Numbered from the stretch's first letter, positions 30,490 to 40,027 are shown. The stretch is 64,000 nucleotides of DNA from Gallionella sp. (GCA_028687575.1 JAQTZW010000001.1:124001-188000), one strand, 5' to 3'. Numbers and translations: made by a program. Notes: generated by a model from the letters alone, not told the origin.

Positions 30490-32419
30490 TTGGTTTACCT
30501 TTTCTTGTTTTGATTGGTGTACTCACAGACGCATTGGGGTTGCCTGAATGGGAGCTGATTACAGGGAGTTTGGGTTTTGTCACCACGGCATCACTTGGAT
30601 TTGCCTTCGTCCTGGCTTTTTGGGCTGGTTTCCGAATTGCGCTTGTGGATACCTCTGCTGCAACAGGCTCAGCAATAGAGTCAGCGGATAGGGAAGAGGA
30701 AGGCTGGACGGTATCTATTGCGGTTTTTTCTGTCGCTTCGCTAACAGGCTGGTCGTCAACAACAAACAATCTACCAACATCAGCGGTTAGCTTGATCGCC
30801 TTAGCAACCCCACTCGAAAAAACTGCATCGCCAATCTTGGCAACCTCGCTGGCCGGGATCATCCAGCCCATATTGGACAACTCAGTCAAAATCTGTTTTG
30901 GCGTAAAACCGTAGCCCGCAAACGTATCCGGCCATTTCAAATACACGCAACCATTGGGATCCTTAACGCCCAGATCAGCAAATGACTTCTTGCCTAAGTT
31001 GAATTCTCCGATTAAAACGCGAAGCAACTCACCCATAGCGCCCTCAAGAGAATCCAGGCTGAGGCATTTTTCCGACAAGCGTTCCACAGACGTGCTGGAG
31101 ACGTGTTGGGGTTGGGGTGGCATTTCCTCTGCGCGCTCAACATGTTCCACAGACGTGCTGGGGACATTCTGGGATGACGCTTTGCTTGAGTGGATTTGGC
31201 CTGAAATTGGCGGGATGGGCATCGAGCTAATCAGAGCCTGGTCGCGCAGCCTGATCGCTTTGAGTCGCATGTCGGGTATTTTTTCGGTAATCACGTCTGG
31301 TGCGATGTAGAAAAAAGGATCACCTTCAGCTTCACGCAAAAAAGCAATTTCCCTTTCGATCATCATGTCCAGGATGCCGTCAGGGGTCTTGGGTAAGCCC
31401 GGTATATCTTCATCCCTGGTTCGCCGTGCGATTTCTTCACCCGCCATCGGCCAAACAAGGTAGGTTATGCCTTCGATATTCCAAACGCGGGCAGACGGCT
31501 CGTTGATGCGCCAAATACCTTCTTGAACCAGACGGCGCATGATGTCGGTCAAATACCGCTCAATTGGCACGCCGATCTCGTAGCCTGCCATTGCTGCCCC
31601 CATGGATTTCAGGTCACGCTCAACGCTTAACTGATCCGCCCTTACAACAAAATTATGTATTTGATTGCTTGAGCCGGGGTTGTTGTTCAGCGATTCCGTC
31701 AGCCAGATCAACGCATCGGTGCTGCCATCACTGATCCAGTCAAGTGTCTCCTTACTGATTACCGCATCAATCAAGGTGCTGGAAACATGGGTGTGTTTTT
31801 TGCCTCTACCTTCTTGCCAGTGCAAAAAATAGTTTTCAATGCCGTGGGATATAGCCCAGTCATACAGGCTTTGGTTGTAAGGTCGCCACTTTTGCGAGTT
31901 TTCTCGGTCGGTAACCGTTAAGTCGGTCACCACCTTGCCCAGATCGTGACACAAGCCAGCCAGAAATACAGTGAGTCGCCAACGCGGTTCAATAACCCGT
32001 CTTTGTTGTGGCGTGACCACCCCACGTATCAGTTTCCCCTCGGTTTGTTGCAATGACCACAACCCAACTTCGAGAGAGTGACGCAACATCCCGCCGGCAC
32101 CGCGATGATGATGCGCTTGAGAGGCTGGTAACAGTTGCACGAGCGTGGCAAGGCGCAACATCGCGGGGTTGTAGTGCGCCTCCAGCAGTTCTTGATTGGC
32201 AATCAGTTGTTGAATCCCGCCGGTAAGCTCTTTTTGCGTCGTAAGCAGTACCCAGGGCGCGTGGACAGGCAGACCCTCCATGAATGGGGGGTAGCGCGGT
32301 ATATTGCGCAAATCTTCGATTCGTTTTACCTGATCCAGCGTGGAGGAAGACGAAGCCGCCACCACAGCCTTGGGTAGCAAGTTGAACTTTCTCAGCAAGC
32401 GATCAACCAGTGTTGTCAT
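30473..32419 (-). CDS. traI: MobH-type relaxase (TraI_2 domain)
   Basis: HHHRGAGGMLRHSLEVGLWSLQQ...LCHDLGKVVTDLTV HD-type motif. Confidence 0.9.
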   Translation of the reverse strand: MTTLVDRLLRKFNLLPKAVVAASSSSTLDQVKRIEDLRNIPRYPPFMEGLPVHAPWVLLTTQKELTGGIQQLIANQELLEAHYNPAMLRLATLVQLLPASQAHHHRGAGGMLRHSLEVGLWSLQQTEGKLIRGVVTPQQRRVIEPRWRLTVFLAGLCHDLGKVVTDLTVTDRENSQKWRPYNQSLYDWAISHGIENYFLHWQEGRGKKHTHVSSTLIDAVISKETLDWISDGSTDALIWLTESLNNNPGSSNQIHNFVVRADQLSVERDLKSMGAAMAGYEIGVPIERYLTDIMRRLVQEGIWRINEPSARVWNIEGITYLVWPMAGEEIARRTRDEDIPGLPKTPDGILDMMIEREIAFLREAEGDPFFYIAPDVITEKIPDMRLKAIRLRDQALISSMPIPPISGQIHSSKASSQNVPSTSVEHVERAEEMPPQPQHVSSTSVERLSEKCLSLDSLEGAMGELLRVLIGEFNLGKKSFADLGVKDPNGCVYLKWPDTFAGYGFTPKQILTELSNMGWMIPASEVAKIGDAVFSSGVAKAIKLTADVGRLFVVDDQPVSEATEKTAIDTVQPSSSLSADSIAEPVAAEVSTSAIRKPAQKARTKANPSDAVVTKPKLPVISSHSGNPNASVSTPIKTRKGKPIEKTD

Positions 32420-32950
32420 TTAGAACAACCTGAATCCACGACCAACCATTGCCTGGTTCGACAGTAAACCTACCACCTTGTATCTGGAGTCGAGGCTTAA
32501 GGGATGCTCACCCATTACATAGTAATGCCCGGCAGGAATTACGCCCTCAAAGTCATTTTCTTGGATGTGTTTGCCAGTAGACGTAGTGGACATTGCCACA
32601 CCAACTGGCTTGCCGTTCACAAAAAAATGATGATTTTTCGATTGAACGACATCGCCCGGAACACCCGCCACTCTTTTCAAGAATCGCGTGCCTTTCGGAT
32701 AAATAAAGTCACTCGGGTAGTAGAACGAGGCGTATTCATCGCGGGTCGGCAGCGTTCCTTTTTCCACAAGGTAGAGCGTGCCAGGTAAGCTGACGCTGAC
32801 GTTTACCGAGAACTCGTAGCGCGATGCGAATACCGCATAGCTCAGAACCAATGCGATATACAGCAAATAATGGCTCAACAAGTGAGCGTATGTTGCATCA
32901 AGACGCGATACGAACCACAGCCAAATTTCGAGGGGCTTCGTATTTTTCAT
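32420..32950 (-). CDS. traF: TraF-type S26 signal peptidase
   Basis: PSDFIYPKGTRFLKRVAGVPGDVV...YYVMGEHPLSLDSRYKVVGLL. Confidence 0.85.
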   Translation of the reverse strand: MKNTKPLEIWLWFVSRLDATYAHLLSHYLLYIALVLSYAVFASRYEFSVNVSVSLPGTLYLVEKGTLPTRDEYASFYYPSDFIYPKGTRFLKRVAGVPGDVVQSKNHHFFVNGKPVGVAMSTTSTGKHIQENDFEGVIPAGHYYVMGEHPLSLDSRYKVVGLLSNQAMVGRGFRLF

Positions 32951-33143
32951 ACCAACAATTTTGGTGCAACTGAAAATAATAATCCTTGAAATTCCTTGCA
33001 AATTTGCAAGGAATTTCAAGGATTTGCTGGCTTTTCATCGCCCTAAAATTCCCACCTGTTCTACAGCTGTGCTGGGGACGTGCTGGGGTTTTTAACGGGC
33101 TGCCGTCCCTCGAAAAGTGTAGTGAGTTGCCGCGCGGGGAAAA

Positions 33144-33172
33144 TTGACAGCCATTTTCAATTGCGGTATTTT
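33144..33172 (+). promoter_or_regulatory. Sigma70-like promoter
   Basis: TTGACA-17 bp-TATTTT, upstream of repeat RNA copy 1 and the first leader-bearing gene. Confidence 0.65.
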
Positions 33173-33200
33173 TAAAGCATCTAGTCCGTATGCTTATTGC

Positions 33201-33280
33201 TCGGAATTGATATTGGCGGCTGACCAATCCAAATAAACAGAAGACGAGCAATCGTCAATGAAGCACCCAAAGCAATATCC
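33201..33280 (+). ncRNA. Two-hairpin repeat RNA, copy 1
   Basis: ATTGG(33212)-loop-CCAAT and GACGA-GCAA-TCGTC (33243-33256). Confidence 0.6.
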
Positions 33281-33350
33281 AACCACCCACGCGGGGACAC
33301 TTCTCCGCTGGGGCATGGTGTCCCTTTTTTGTTTTTAACAAAAGGAGATC
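33281..33350 (+). promoter_or_regulatory. Structured 5' leader a (type A)
   Basis: CGGGGACACTTCTCCG..GGGGCATGGTGTCCCTTTTTT..AAAAGGAGATCGCCATG. Confidence 0.8.
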
Positions 33351-33353
33351 GCC

Positions 33354-33431
33354 ATGTTCCTGATCATTATTGCTTGCTGCATCACCGGTTACGCCATCAG
33401 TCGTCCAGTAGTACGGGCGTTTGGTTTGTAA
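33354..33431 (+). CDS. 25-aa membrane microprotein MFLIIIACCITGYAISRPVVRAFGL
   Basis: AAAAGGAG SD 5' of ATG; paralogue at 54228-54305. Confidence 0.7.
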   Translation: MFLIIIACCITGYAISRPVVRAFGL

Positions 33432-33432
33432 T

Positions 33433-33497
33433 CAACCCTATCGGGGACACTTCCCCGTACAGGGCTTGTGTCCCTTTTTTATTTCAAGGAGACACAA
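33433..33497 (+). promoter_or_regulatory. Structured 5' leader b (type B)
   Basis: CGGGGACACTTCCCCGTACAGGGCTTGTGTCCCTTTTTT..AAGGAGACACAAATG. Confidence 0.82.
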
Positions 33498-34310
33498 ATG
33501 AAGCGCATCGTCAGAGATTTGCCAATAAAAATTTACCACGCCAGTGACGCGATTTCGCACAGTGGTATCGTGCAATTGCTCAAGTCGCCGGAGCACTACA
33601 AAAACTACAAGGAAGGAATCGTCGAGCCCACACCTGCAATGGAGTTTGGTTCCGCGTGCCACTCATTTATCCTCGAACCAGAGCTATTTGCCAAGGAATA
33701 CGTGCTTGCGACGAAGTTCGACAAACGCACTAAAGAGGGCAAAGAAGCAGCTGTAAAGTGGGAAGAGGAGAATGTAGGCAAAATCCCATTGACTGCCGAG
33801 CAAATAGACGCACTTGCCGCAATGCGGGTGAGTGTTTTTAATCACGCTGGGACAGCCAAAATATTGTCCGCAGGTGAGGCCGAAACATCCTTGTTTTGGA
33901 CGGACGAATACACTGGCTTGCAATGCAGGATTCGCCCAGACTGGATGTTTGATCGCGGTATTGCAGACCTCAAAAGCTGCATCACCGCCAGCAAGGACGG
34001 CTTTTCGAAAGCAGTTGCAAACCTTGGTTATGACGTTCAAGCGGCGTTTTATATTGATGGCATGAAAGCAGTGACTGGGAAAACGGTCAATTTCTACTTC
34101 ATCGCCGTTGAAAAATCCGCACCGTTCTCGACGGCCTGCTACATGGCCAGTCAGGAAATGGTCGAAGTCGGGCGTGCCAAGTATCGCGGCGCGCTTGAGT
34201 TGCTGAAATGGTGTCAGGAAAACAGTCGTTTCCCCGGCTATCAACCCAGTGGTGAGATTGAGTCAATTGATCTTCCGCGCTGGGCAGCAAGCTTCGAACT
34301 CGAAGCCTAA
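33498..34310 (+). CDS. RecE/exodeoxyribonuclease VIII-like PD-(D/E)XK nuclease
   Basis: MEFGSACHSFILEPE...CRIRPDWMFDRGIADLKSC...YDVQAAFYIDGM. Confidence 0.85.
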   Translation: MKRIVRDLPIKIYHASDAISHSGIVQLLKSPEHYKNYKEGIVEPTPAMEFGSACHSFILEPELFAKEYVLATKFDKRTKEGKEAAVKWEEENVGKIPLTAEQIDALAAMRVSVFNHAGTAKILSAGEAETSLFWTDEYTGLQCRIRPDWMFDRGIADLKSCITASKDGFSKAVANLGYDVQAAFYIDGMKAVTGKTVNFYFIAVEKSAPFSTACYMASQEMVEVGRAKYRGALELLKWCQENSRFPGYQPSGEIESIDLPRWAASFELEA

Positions 34311-34318
34311 GACAGTAG

Positions 34319-34383
34319 CAACCCACTGGGGACACGTCCCCGTCGGGGTTTGTGTCCCTTTTTTTACTTAAAGGAGACGCAAA
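34319..34383 (+). promoter_or_regulatory. Structured 5' leader c (type B)
   Basis: TGGGGACACGTCCCCGTCGGGGTTTGTGTCCCTTTTTTT..AAAGGAGACGCAAAATG. Confidence 0.82.
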
Positions 34384-34647
34384 ATGGGCATTCTTATCCT
34401 CGTAATATTAGCAATGGGCATTTTTACAATCATCAAGTGGATGGTTGCATTCATCACCCCGCGCATCAAACGCATCAAAGCAAAATCCGCTCAAAGCACT
34501 TCTCAATCAGTGGTAATACCGATTGAGCCAGGCTGGGATGGTTTTGATAAGCCTGCTTTCATTCGGCGTGGCATTCAGTATCCGATACTCACCGTAAAGA
34601 AACACGGTCGCACACGCAAAGCAAAGCCGGTTTTTGCTGCTGCGTAA
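34384..34647 (+). CDS. Small membrane-anchored hypothetical protein
   Basis: Leader-preceded ORF with N-terminal TM helix. Confidence 0.65.
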   Translation: MGILILVILAMGIFTIIKWMVAFITPRIKRIKAKSAQSTSQSVVIPIEPGWDGFDKPAFIRRGIQYPILTVKKHGRTRKAKPVFAAA

Positions 34648-34650
34648 TTT

Positions 34651-34717
34651 AATCCTTGCAGGGCGATTTGCCTCCTGCAAGGGAAGGTGAATCTCCCCGT
34701 TTTTTATGGAGGACACC
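34651..34717 (+). promoter_or_regulatory. Divergent structured leader
   Basis: CTTGCAGGGCGATTTGCCTCCTGCAAGGG hairpin, then CCCCGTTTTTT and GGAGGACACCATG. Confidence 0.55.
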
Positions 34718-34942
34718 ATGAACAGGAAAATCACCAAACTCGAACGGATTAAATCCAAAGCACTCAGGATTGCGATGACGGCTTTTCTTGCCGACCCATC
34801 ACTGGGTTCGCGCCAGGCCAAATCGCTCTTCTCAGAAATCGTGACCCATTTACAAGCGGGCATGGATGACGAGCAGATCGTACAAACCGTTCTTCAAAAT
34901 AATTCGACAACCTCGCCAACCGGCAAATTGTCGCTGATGTAA
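34718..34942 (+). CDS. Hypothetical protein
   Basis: ORF after leader and SD. Confidence 0.6.
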   Translation: MNRKITKLERIKSKALRIAMTAFLADPSLGSRQAKSLFSEIVTHLQAGMDDEQIVQTVLQNNSTTSPTGKLSLM

Positions 34943-34956
34943 CTGTAGTCGCTGTA

Positions 34957-35026
34957 TCACCCCAACGGGACACTATTCCCGGTTGGGGCATGGTGTCCTA
35001 TTTTGTTTTTTCCAAAGGAGATCACC
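34957..35026 (+). promoter_or_regulatory. Structured 5' leader d (type A)
   Basis: ACGGGACACTATTCCCGGTTGGGGCATGGTGTCC..AAAGGAGATCACCATG. Confidence 0.8.
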
Positions 35027-36079
35027 ATGTCGTTACAAGCACTCAAAAACATCCGCAACACCAACAACAACGCAGCTAAATCCGAGCAACAGCAAGGCTT
35101 TCCTGCGATGCTCGAACAGTTCAAAGGTGAAATTACCCGCGCGCTGCCCAAGCACATTAACCCTGACCGCATGGTGCGCATTGCGCTTACCGCGTTTCGC
35201 ATGACGCCAAAGTTGGCAGAATGCGACCCGCGCAGCGTGTTTGCTGCCGTGATCCAATCCTCGCAGCTTGGACTGGAAGTAGGGTTGATGGGCGAAGCTC
35301 ACCTTGTTCCATTTGGCGGACAGTGTCAGTTAATTCCAGGCTATACCGGATTGATGAAGCTGGCTCGGCAGAGCGGATTGGTCATTGATATCTACGCCGA
35401 AGCGGTGCGTATAAACGACAAGTTCGCGCTCAAGCTTGGTATGGAAAGAAATTTGGAACACGAACCACTAACCGCACCGGGCGGCTTTCCTGCGTCCGAT
35501 GAAGAGCGTGGGGATGTGGTCGGTTTCTATGCGGTCGGCGTTTTGAAAGATGGTAGTCGCACATTTGTCGCAATGGGGCGCAAAGAAGTAGAGCGCATCC
35601 GTGATGGCAGTCGTGGCTACCAGGCAGCCAAGAAATACAAGAAGGAATCCACTTGGGATACCGACTTTGTCGCAATGGGGCTGAAAACGGCAATTCGCCG
35701 CATCTGTAAGTTCTTACCGAAATCTCCCGAGTTGGCAACAGCATTGGCGATGGACGAACAAGCTGGGCGACAAAATCTCAACCTCGACGACGTTATCAAC
35801 GGCAGCTACACGCCGGTTGTTGATGAAGACACAGGCGAGATCAAAGAATTGGAGGGCGAGGGTGATTCCAAATCCACCAAAATTCAAACAGCTCCGAAAG
35901 CAGTAACCAAACTCGAAAAACTCGAAAAGATTGCAGCCGCTTTGAGAACGGCCAGTTCCATCGAGGCGCTGGACGAGGTTTATGTCCGCGCTGAAGGTGA
36001 GTTGGAAGACGCAGAGCTGGAAGTTGTCTTGCGCGAGTATCGAAAATGCAAAGATGCGATTAGCGATAGCCTGATTTAA
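35027..36079 (+). CDS. recT: RecT-family single-strand annealing protein
   Basis: PDRMVRIALTAFRMTPKLAECDPRSVFAAVIQSSQLGLEVG...ECQLIPGY-type core. Confidence 0.93.
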   Translation: MSLQALKNIRNTNNNAAKSEQQQGFPAMLEQFKGEITRALPKHINPDRMVRIALTAFRMTPKLAECDPRSVFAAVIQSSQLGLEVGLMGEAHLVPFGGQCQLIPGYTGLMKLARQSGLVIDIYAEAVRINDKFALKLGMERNLEHEPLTAPGGFPASDEERGDVVGFYAVGVLKDGSRTFVAMGRKEVERIRDGSRGYQAAKKYKKESTWDTDFVAMGLKTAIRRICKFLPKSPELATALAMDEQAGRQNLNLDDVINGSYTPVVDEDTGEIKELEGEGDSKSTKIQTAPKAVTKLEKLEKIAAALRTASSIEALDEVYVRAEGELEDAELEVVLREYRKCKDAISDSLI

Positions 36080-36083
36080 CAAG

Positions 36084-36155
36084 CAACATCCACCTTACGG
36101 GGGCATTTCCCGTAGGGGTTGTGTCTCCTTTTTATTTTAATTTGGGAGACACAAA
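36084..36155 (+). promoter_or_regulatory. Structured 5' leader e (type B)
   Basis: TACGGGGGCATTTCCCGTAGGGGTTGTGTCTCC..GGGAGACACAAAATG; 10-bp complementarity to SD region. Confidence 0.75.
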
Positions 36156-36347
36156 ATGGGCGCATTGTTTGATATGAAATCATTTTTTGCATGGCTTGAA
36201 AGCGCAGGTGAACATGAGCTTCTGCAACGCAGGGATCAGTTGCAATACGCTATCAACCACAAACTTACCGAGGGCGGTGTAATTGCCGATGCCAGGTATT
36301 TGCTCAAGGAAATCGAGCAAGAAATGCTGGCTAGGACGATGAGATAA
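36156..36347 (+). CDS. Hypothetical protein
   Basis: Leader-preceded ORF. Confidence 0.6.
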   Translation: MGALFDMKSFFAWLESAGEHELLQRRDQLQYAINHKLTEGGVIADARYLLKEIEQEMLARTMR

Positions 36348-36648
36348 CCTTCAATGAAAGCGAGTTACGTCGACCAATTACATCGCTCAGGCGGTTGTAT
36401 TCGTCGGTGTCACCGTCAATGATCGCCAACACTAAATTGCGTTCCAAAGCATCTTTGGCATTGCAACGTAGTCGTCTGGCAATCAACGGTTCAACATCTG
36501 CAAGTCGAAGACCTAGCGAATCGCTAAGGCTTTCAAATTCTTGTTGATCGAGAACTTCAGGCGTGGAAAACAGGATGCGTTTTTTGCATTCCAGTTCTTC
36601 TTTGCCTCCAGTAATAACCGTGAAGGATGGTTTTCGTGATTCGTTCAT
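36331..36648 (-). CDS. Hypothetical protein
   Basis: Reverse ORF without competing forward ORF. Confidence 0.5.
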   Translation of the reverse strand: MNESRKPSFTVITGGKEELECKKRILFSTPEVLDQQEFESLSDSLGLRLADVEPLIARRLRCNAKDALERNLVLAIIDGDTDEYNRLSDVIGRRNSLSLKVISSS

Positions 36649-36669
36649 GCGTCCAGTCTAACACGATCA

Positions 36670-36749
36670 AAACCCAACGCGGGATCACCAGTATCCCGGT
36701 CGGGGCATGGTGTGAACGTTTTTTTATTTTTCAAAAAAGGAGAAGCACC
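36670..36749 (+). promoter_or_regulatory. Structured 5' leader f (type A)
   Basis: CGCGGGATCACCAGTATCCCGGTCGGGGCATGGTGTG..GGAGAAGCACCATG. Confidence 0.7.
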
Positions 36750-37181
36750 ATGTTGAACAAAGTACAACTAATCGGTCGTCTGGGCAAAGACCCGGAAGTT
36801 CGTTACACCACCGAAGGTGAAGCAGTTGCCAATGTTTCGATAGCAACAACCGAAAGCTGGAAAGACAAAGCCGGCGTGAAACAAGAGAAAACAGAGTGGC
36901 ACAATCTGGTTTTTTACCGCCGTCTTGCCGAAGTGGTGGGTGAACACCTCAAAAAAGGTGCGCTCATCTACATTGAGGGCAAGCTCACAACCGAAAAGTA
37001 TCAAAAAGACGGAGAGGATCGCTATATCACTAAAATTGTTGTCTCCGAGATGAAAATGCTCGGTAGCAACAAGGTGTCAGACGACCATCAGGTTGCTGAA
37101 CCCGTAGCGAAAACAAGCGCTCGCAACGGCAATAATGGTGCTGGAAAATCCGCAAAACAGGCGGGGCCAGAACCTTTTTAA
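36750..37181 (+). CDS. ssb: Single-stranded DNA-binding protein
   Basis: [42 protein letters not shown]. Confidence 0.95.
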   Translation: MLNKVQLIGRLGKDPEVRYTTEGEAVANVSIATTESWKDKAGVKQEKTEWHNLVFYRRLAEVVGEHLKKGALIYIEGKLTTEKYQKDGEDRYITKIVVSEMKMLGSNKVSDDHQVAEPVAKTSARNGNNGAGKSAKQAGPEPF

Positions 37182-37183
37182 TT

Positions 37184-37329
37184 GAAGCACTCACCCCGGG
37201 GGGAAACATTCCCCTTGGGGGATGCTTCCTTGCTGGTGGCTTAAAAACTACCCGCCCACACGGGACACACCAAAACATCCCGTCGGGTGCTTTGGTGTGT
37301 CCCATGCGGGATTTAACCAAGGAGGCATC
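37184..37329 (+). promoter_or_regulatory. Tandem divergent leaders g1/g2
   Basis: g1 GAAGCA..CCCCGG..GGGGGATGCTTCC; g2 GGGACACACCAAA..TTTGGTGTGTCCC 13-bp stem; then GGAGGCATCATG. Confidence 0.65.
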
Positions 37330-38403
37330 ATGGAAGCGAAAGAGTTGAAGCAATTGGCATCTGGACGCTGGGAAAGCATTGTTACGTCGCTCGCCCCGCA
37401 GCTAGGGCAAGCCGTAAAGCGATTACCGCACCACGTTCCATGTCCCGTGCATGGTGGCGTAGATGGTTTTCGCCTATTCAAGAATTTTGACGAAACAGGC
37501 GGCGGCGTATGCAACACATGCGGCATCCAGCACGACGGATACGCATTGCTTATGTGGGCAAATGGATGGGATTTCAAGACCACTCATAGCGCGATACACG
37601 ACATGCTGCTGGGGGACAGAGCGAACCAATATCGACCACCAGTAGCACCGACCCAAGTCGTCAAAAAGGAAAAGGAAGTGGATGTTCAAGCCATACGCGA
37701 TTCACTGAATCATGTATGGAAGCACAGCATTCCCTTGTCATCCTCTGAAGCCAGGCCAGCAAGAATGTATTTGGCGAACCGAGGTATCAGGCAAATTGAC
37801 TATCGGAAAATTGATAGCAACATGATCCGTTTTTCCCCTTCGCTTGAGTATTACGAAGAGGGGAAGCTGCTCAACAAGTATCCCGCTATTGTCACGATGG
37901 TATGTGATTCAGACGGTCGTCCTTCGACGGTTCATCGCACCTACATCACTGACAACGGGACAAAAGCACCTATCCCGTCTCCAAAGAAAATGATGCGGCA
38001 CTGCGCCGACAATTTATTTGGCGCGATGAGGATAGCGGTACAGGGCAACGGCAAGGTTTTGGCAGTTACAGAAGGTATCGAAACCGCACTGGCTGTCATG
38101 GGAGTTTTTAATGTACCGGTATGGGCTGCCGGCAACGCCTACTTGCTGGAAAACTTTGTGCCACCCCAAGGGGTTGACGTGGTGATCTATGCCGACAAAG
38201 ACCGACCATCCAGACAGCACCCTGATGGACACGGTTTGAGTGCGGCGAAGTTGCTGCTCAAACGCTTATGGAAAGAGGGCATCAAGGCAAGTATCAAGCT
38301 ACCCGGCAACGAGATTCCGCAAGGGATGAAATCGGTTGATTGGCTTGATGTGGTCAACGGCAATGTGCCTCAAGCACCCGCCGAAAAAACCGCTACACGG
38401 TAG
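37330..38403 (+). CDS. Zinc-finger/TOPRIM primase-like protein
   Basis: CPVHGGVDGFRLFKNFDETGGGVCNTCG; VTEGIETALAVMG...VVIYADKDRP. Confidence 0.88.
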   Translation: MEAKELKQLASGRWESIVTSLAPQLGQAVKRLPHHVPCPVHGGVDGFRLFKNFDETGGGVCNTCGIQHDGYALLMWANGWDFKTTHSAIHDMLLGDRANQYRPPVAPTQVVKKEKEVDVQAIRDSLNHVWKHSIPLSSSEARPARMYLANRGIRQIDYRKIDSNMIRFSPSLEYYEEGKLLNKYPAIVTMVCDSDGRPSTVHRTYITDNGTKAPIPSPKKMMRHCADNLFGAMRIAVQGNGKVLAVTEGIETALAVMGVFNVPVWAAGNAYLLENFVPPQGVDVVIYADKDRPSRQHPDGHGLSAAKLLLKRLWKEGIKASIKLPGNEIPQGMKSVDWLDVVNGNVPQAPAEKTATR

Positions 38404-38448
38404 GCGCAACCAATCTCGCATTGGCCAAGTAAACCGATGGCCGTTTTA

Positions 38449-38468
38449 CCCCGCTTGCGGGGCTTTTT
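38449..38468 (+). terminator. Intrinsic terminator
   Basis: CCCCGC-TT-GCGGGG-C-TTTTT. Confidence 0.75.
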
Positions 38469-38600
38469 ATGGCGCACTCCACGAGTGCGTCACAAAAAGA
38501 AAATTCATGCTCATCGCGTAATGCCTTGAGTTGATATTGGTGGCTGGCCAGTCGAAATAAACAGAAGACGCGCAAGCGTCACTAAGGAATTACCAATAGC
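38464..38600 (+). ncRNA. Inverted repeat plus two-hairpin repeat RNA, copy 2
   Basis: IR 38464-38498; ATTGG..CCAGT (38536-38552); GACGC-GCAA-GCGTC (38567-38580). Confidence 0.6.
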
Positions 38601-38620
38601 AGCACAAGAAGCATTTAATT

Positions 38621-38688
38621 TAACCCAACCGGGGACACTCTCCCCCTTGGGGCATGGTGTCCCTTTTTATTTCAAAAAGGAGATCACC
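38621..38688 (+). promoter_or_regulatory. Structured 5' leader h (type A, GTG start)
   Basis: CCGGGGACACTCTCCCCCTTGGGGCATGGTGTCCCTTTTT..AAAAAGGAGATCACCGTG. Confidence 0.8.
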
Positions 38689-39339
38689 GTGAAACAAGTT
38701 TTTCATTTTTATGCAGACCCCGGACACGGCTGGCTTGCCGTCAAGAAGCATTATCTGCATTGTTTTGGCATCGCTTCTCAAATCACGCCATACAGCTACC
38801 AACGTGGCGATACGGCCTACCTTGAAGAGGATTGCGACTTGTCGATTTTCCTGGCTGCACTCAAGGAGGCCGACATCGAAGCAGACATCAGATCGCATCA
38901 CACTGATCGTCAATCCAGAATTCGCGGATATAACTCGTATCGTTGCCAAGATACGGGCATGTGCAAGATCGAAAAAGTATCCGAGGGTCTTTGGCTGGTA
39001 CGCAACGAAAAAAATGAGCGTATCGGCGAGGTCTTCGGCATTAAAGGAAAATTTCAGGCGCAAACCATGACGGGTGTTTTCGTCGCAAACGGCAGAACAT
39101 TGTGTCTGGCGGCGAAACTTCTGGATTCTGCTCAATACCATGTGGTCGCCATTGTCCATGATCCGCGTACCAACGAAGGCATGAAGGATGTACCGACAAT
39201 GGGGTATTACAACGAGTCGCGCGACATTGCCTTGATTCAAGCAAGAAGGTGGGCGAATGATGGTTACTGGACAACGGTGTACAACACGGTGTCTGGTGAA
39301 GCTCTCTACGACTTCCCTCCGTATGGAGGCGTCCAATGA
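38689..39339 (+). CDS. Hypothetical protein
   Basis: Leader-preceded ORF starting GTG. Confidence 0.65.
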   Translation: MKQVFHFYADPGHGWLAVKKHYLHCFGIASQITPYSYQRGDTAYLEEDCDLSIFLAALKEADIEADIRSHHTDRQSRIRGYNSYRCQDTGMCKIEKVSEGLWLVRNEKNERIGEVFGIKGKFQAQTMTGVFVANGRTLCLAAKLLDSAQYHVVAIVHDPRTNEGMKDVPTMGYYNESRDIALIQARRWANDGYWTTVYNTVSGEALYDFPPYGGVQ

Positions 39340-39632
39340 GGCACACACAAGGCCCTTGGCATAACGTCGCCAACACCGAAATCAGAGCGCGTTTCGCAAA
39401 CCAGAATGGCGATCACATCGCAACTGTCTGGGCTAACGGGGAATCAGAATCAGCAGCGAATGCAAGACTCATCGTTGCCGCACCTGATTTGCTGGAAGCA
39501 CTCATCATGGCCGAGCTTTTTATACTCGGTTTTGAGGATGACGAAACGCAAAAAGGTATTTCCAACAAACTGCTTCAGATACGTGCAGCCATTTCAAAGG
39601 CCACAAAGGGAGGCCGCAATGCCAACCCTTAA
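39336..39632 (+). CDS. Phage/plasmid-type hypothetical protein
   Basis: TQGPWHNV...NARLIVAAPDLLEAL typical small accessory protein; ATGA overlap. Confidence 0.65.
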   Translation: MRHTQGPWHNVANTEIRARFANQNGDHIATVWANGESESAANARLIVAAPDLLEALIMAELFILGFEDDETQKGISNKLLQIRAAISKATKGGRNANP

Positions 39633-39969
39633 AACTTTTGATGGCTACAAGCGCACAACCTTCAGCTTCAACGAAAGTTGGAAGGACGACGATGTGCATG
39701 AGTATGTCGGGAAATTCCGAATTCTCAAAATCAGGCGCATCGCTGAAATTGACACGGCTAACGGAGAAGCGGAAGGGCGTATCTATACCGTAGCAGCTCC
39801 AAAGGATGTATCCAAAGCGGACGTTATTAACGTTCTGCAAGGCGCATTCACTCGGCATTGTCGTTGCGAGAATGATTGTTGCGGACATCTGTTGATTGGC
39901 GTTTCTTCGATTCGTCGAACAAAGCGCAGAGAGTGGTTGGTTGAGGTTGCACGTCGCTATAACGTGTAA
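39619..39969 (+). CDS. Hypothetical protein
   Basis: Overlaps upstream ORF. Confidence 0.6.
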   Translation: MPTLKTFDGYKRTTFSFNESWKDDDVHEYVGKFRILKIRRIAEIDTANGEAEGRIYTVAAPKDVSKADVINVLQGAFTRHCRCENDCCGHLLIGVSSIRRTKRREWLVEVARRYNV

Positions 39970-40027
39970 CAAATAAACGCTGAGCATGAGTGGTTTTACA
40001 TGCACAGCGTTCGATGAGGTTTTTTCT

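Noticed and set aside
32898-33251. Reverse 117-aa ORF upstream of traF
   Set aside because: Overlaps the sigma70-like promoter and repeat RNA; no domain, different frame from traF
35003-35204. Short ORFs starting at the ATG inside leader strand 3 (GGGGCATGG...)
   Set aside because: Arise from the conserved leader sequence; downstream ATG with SD explains each gene. A uORF role cannot be excluded but is not supported
38464-38498. 16-bp inverted repeat as an intrinsic terminator
   Set aside because: T-run is on the 5' side and A-run on the 3' side on both strands
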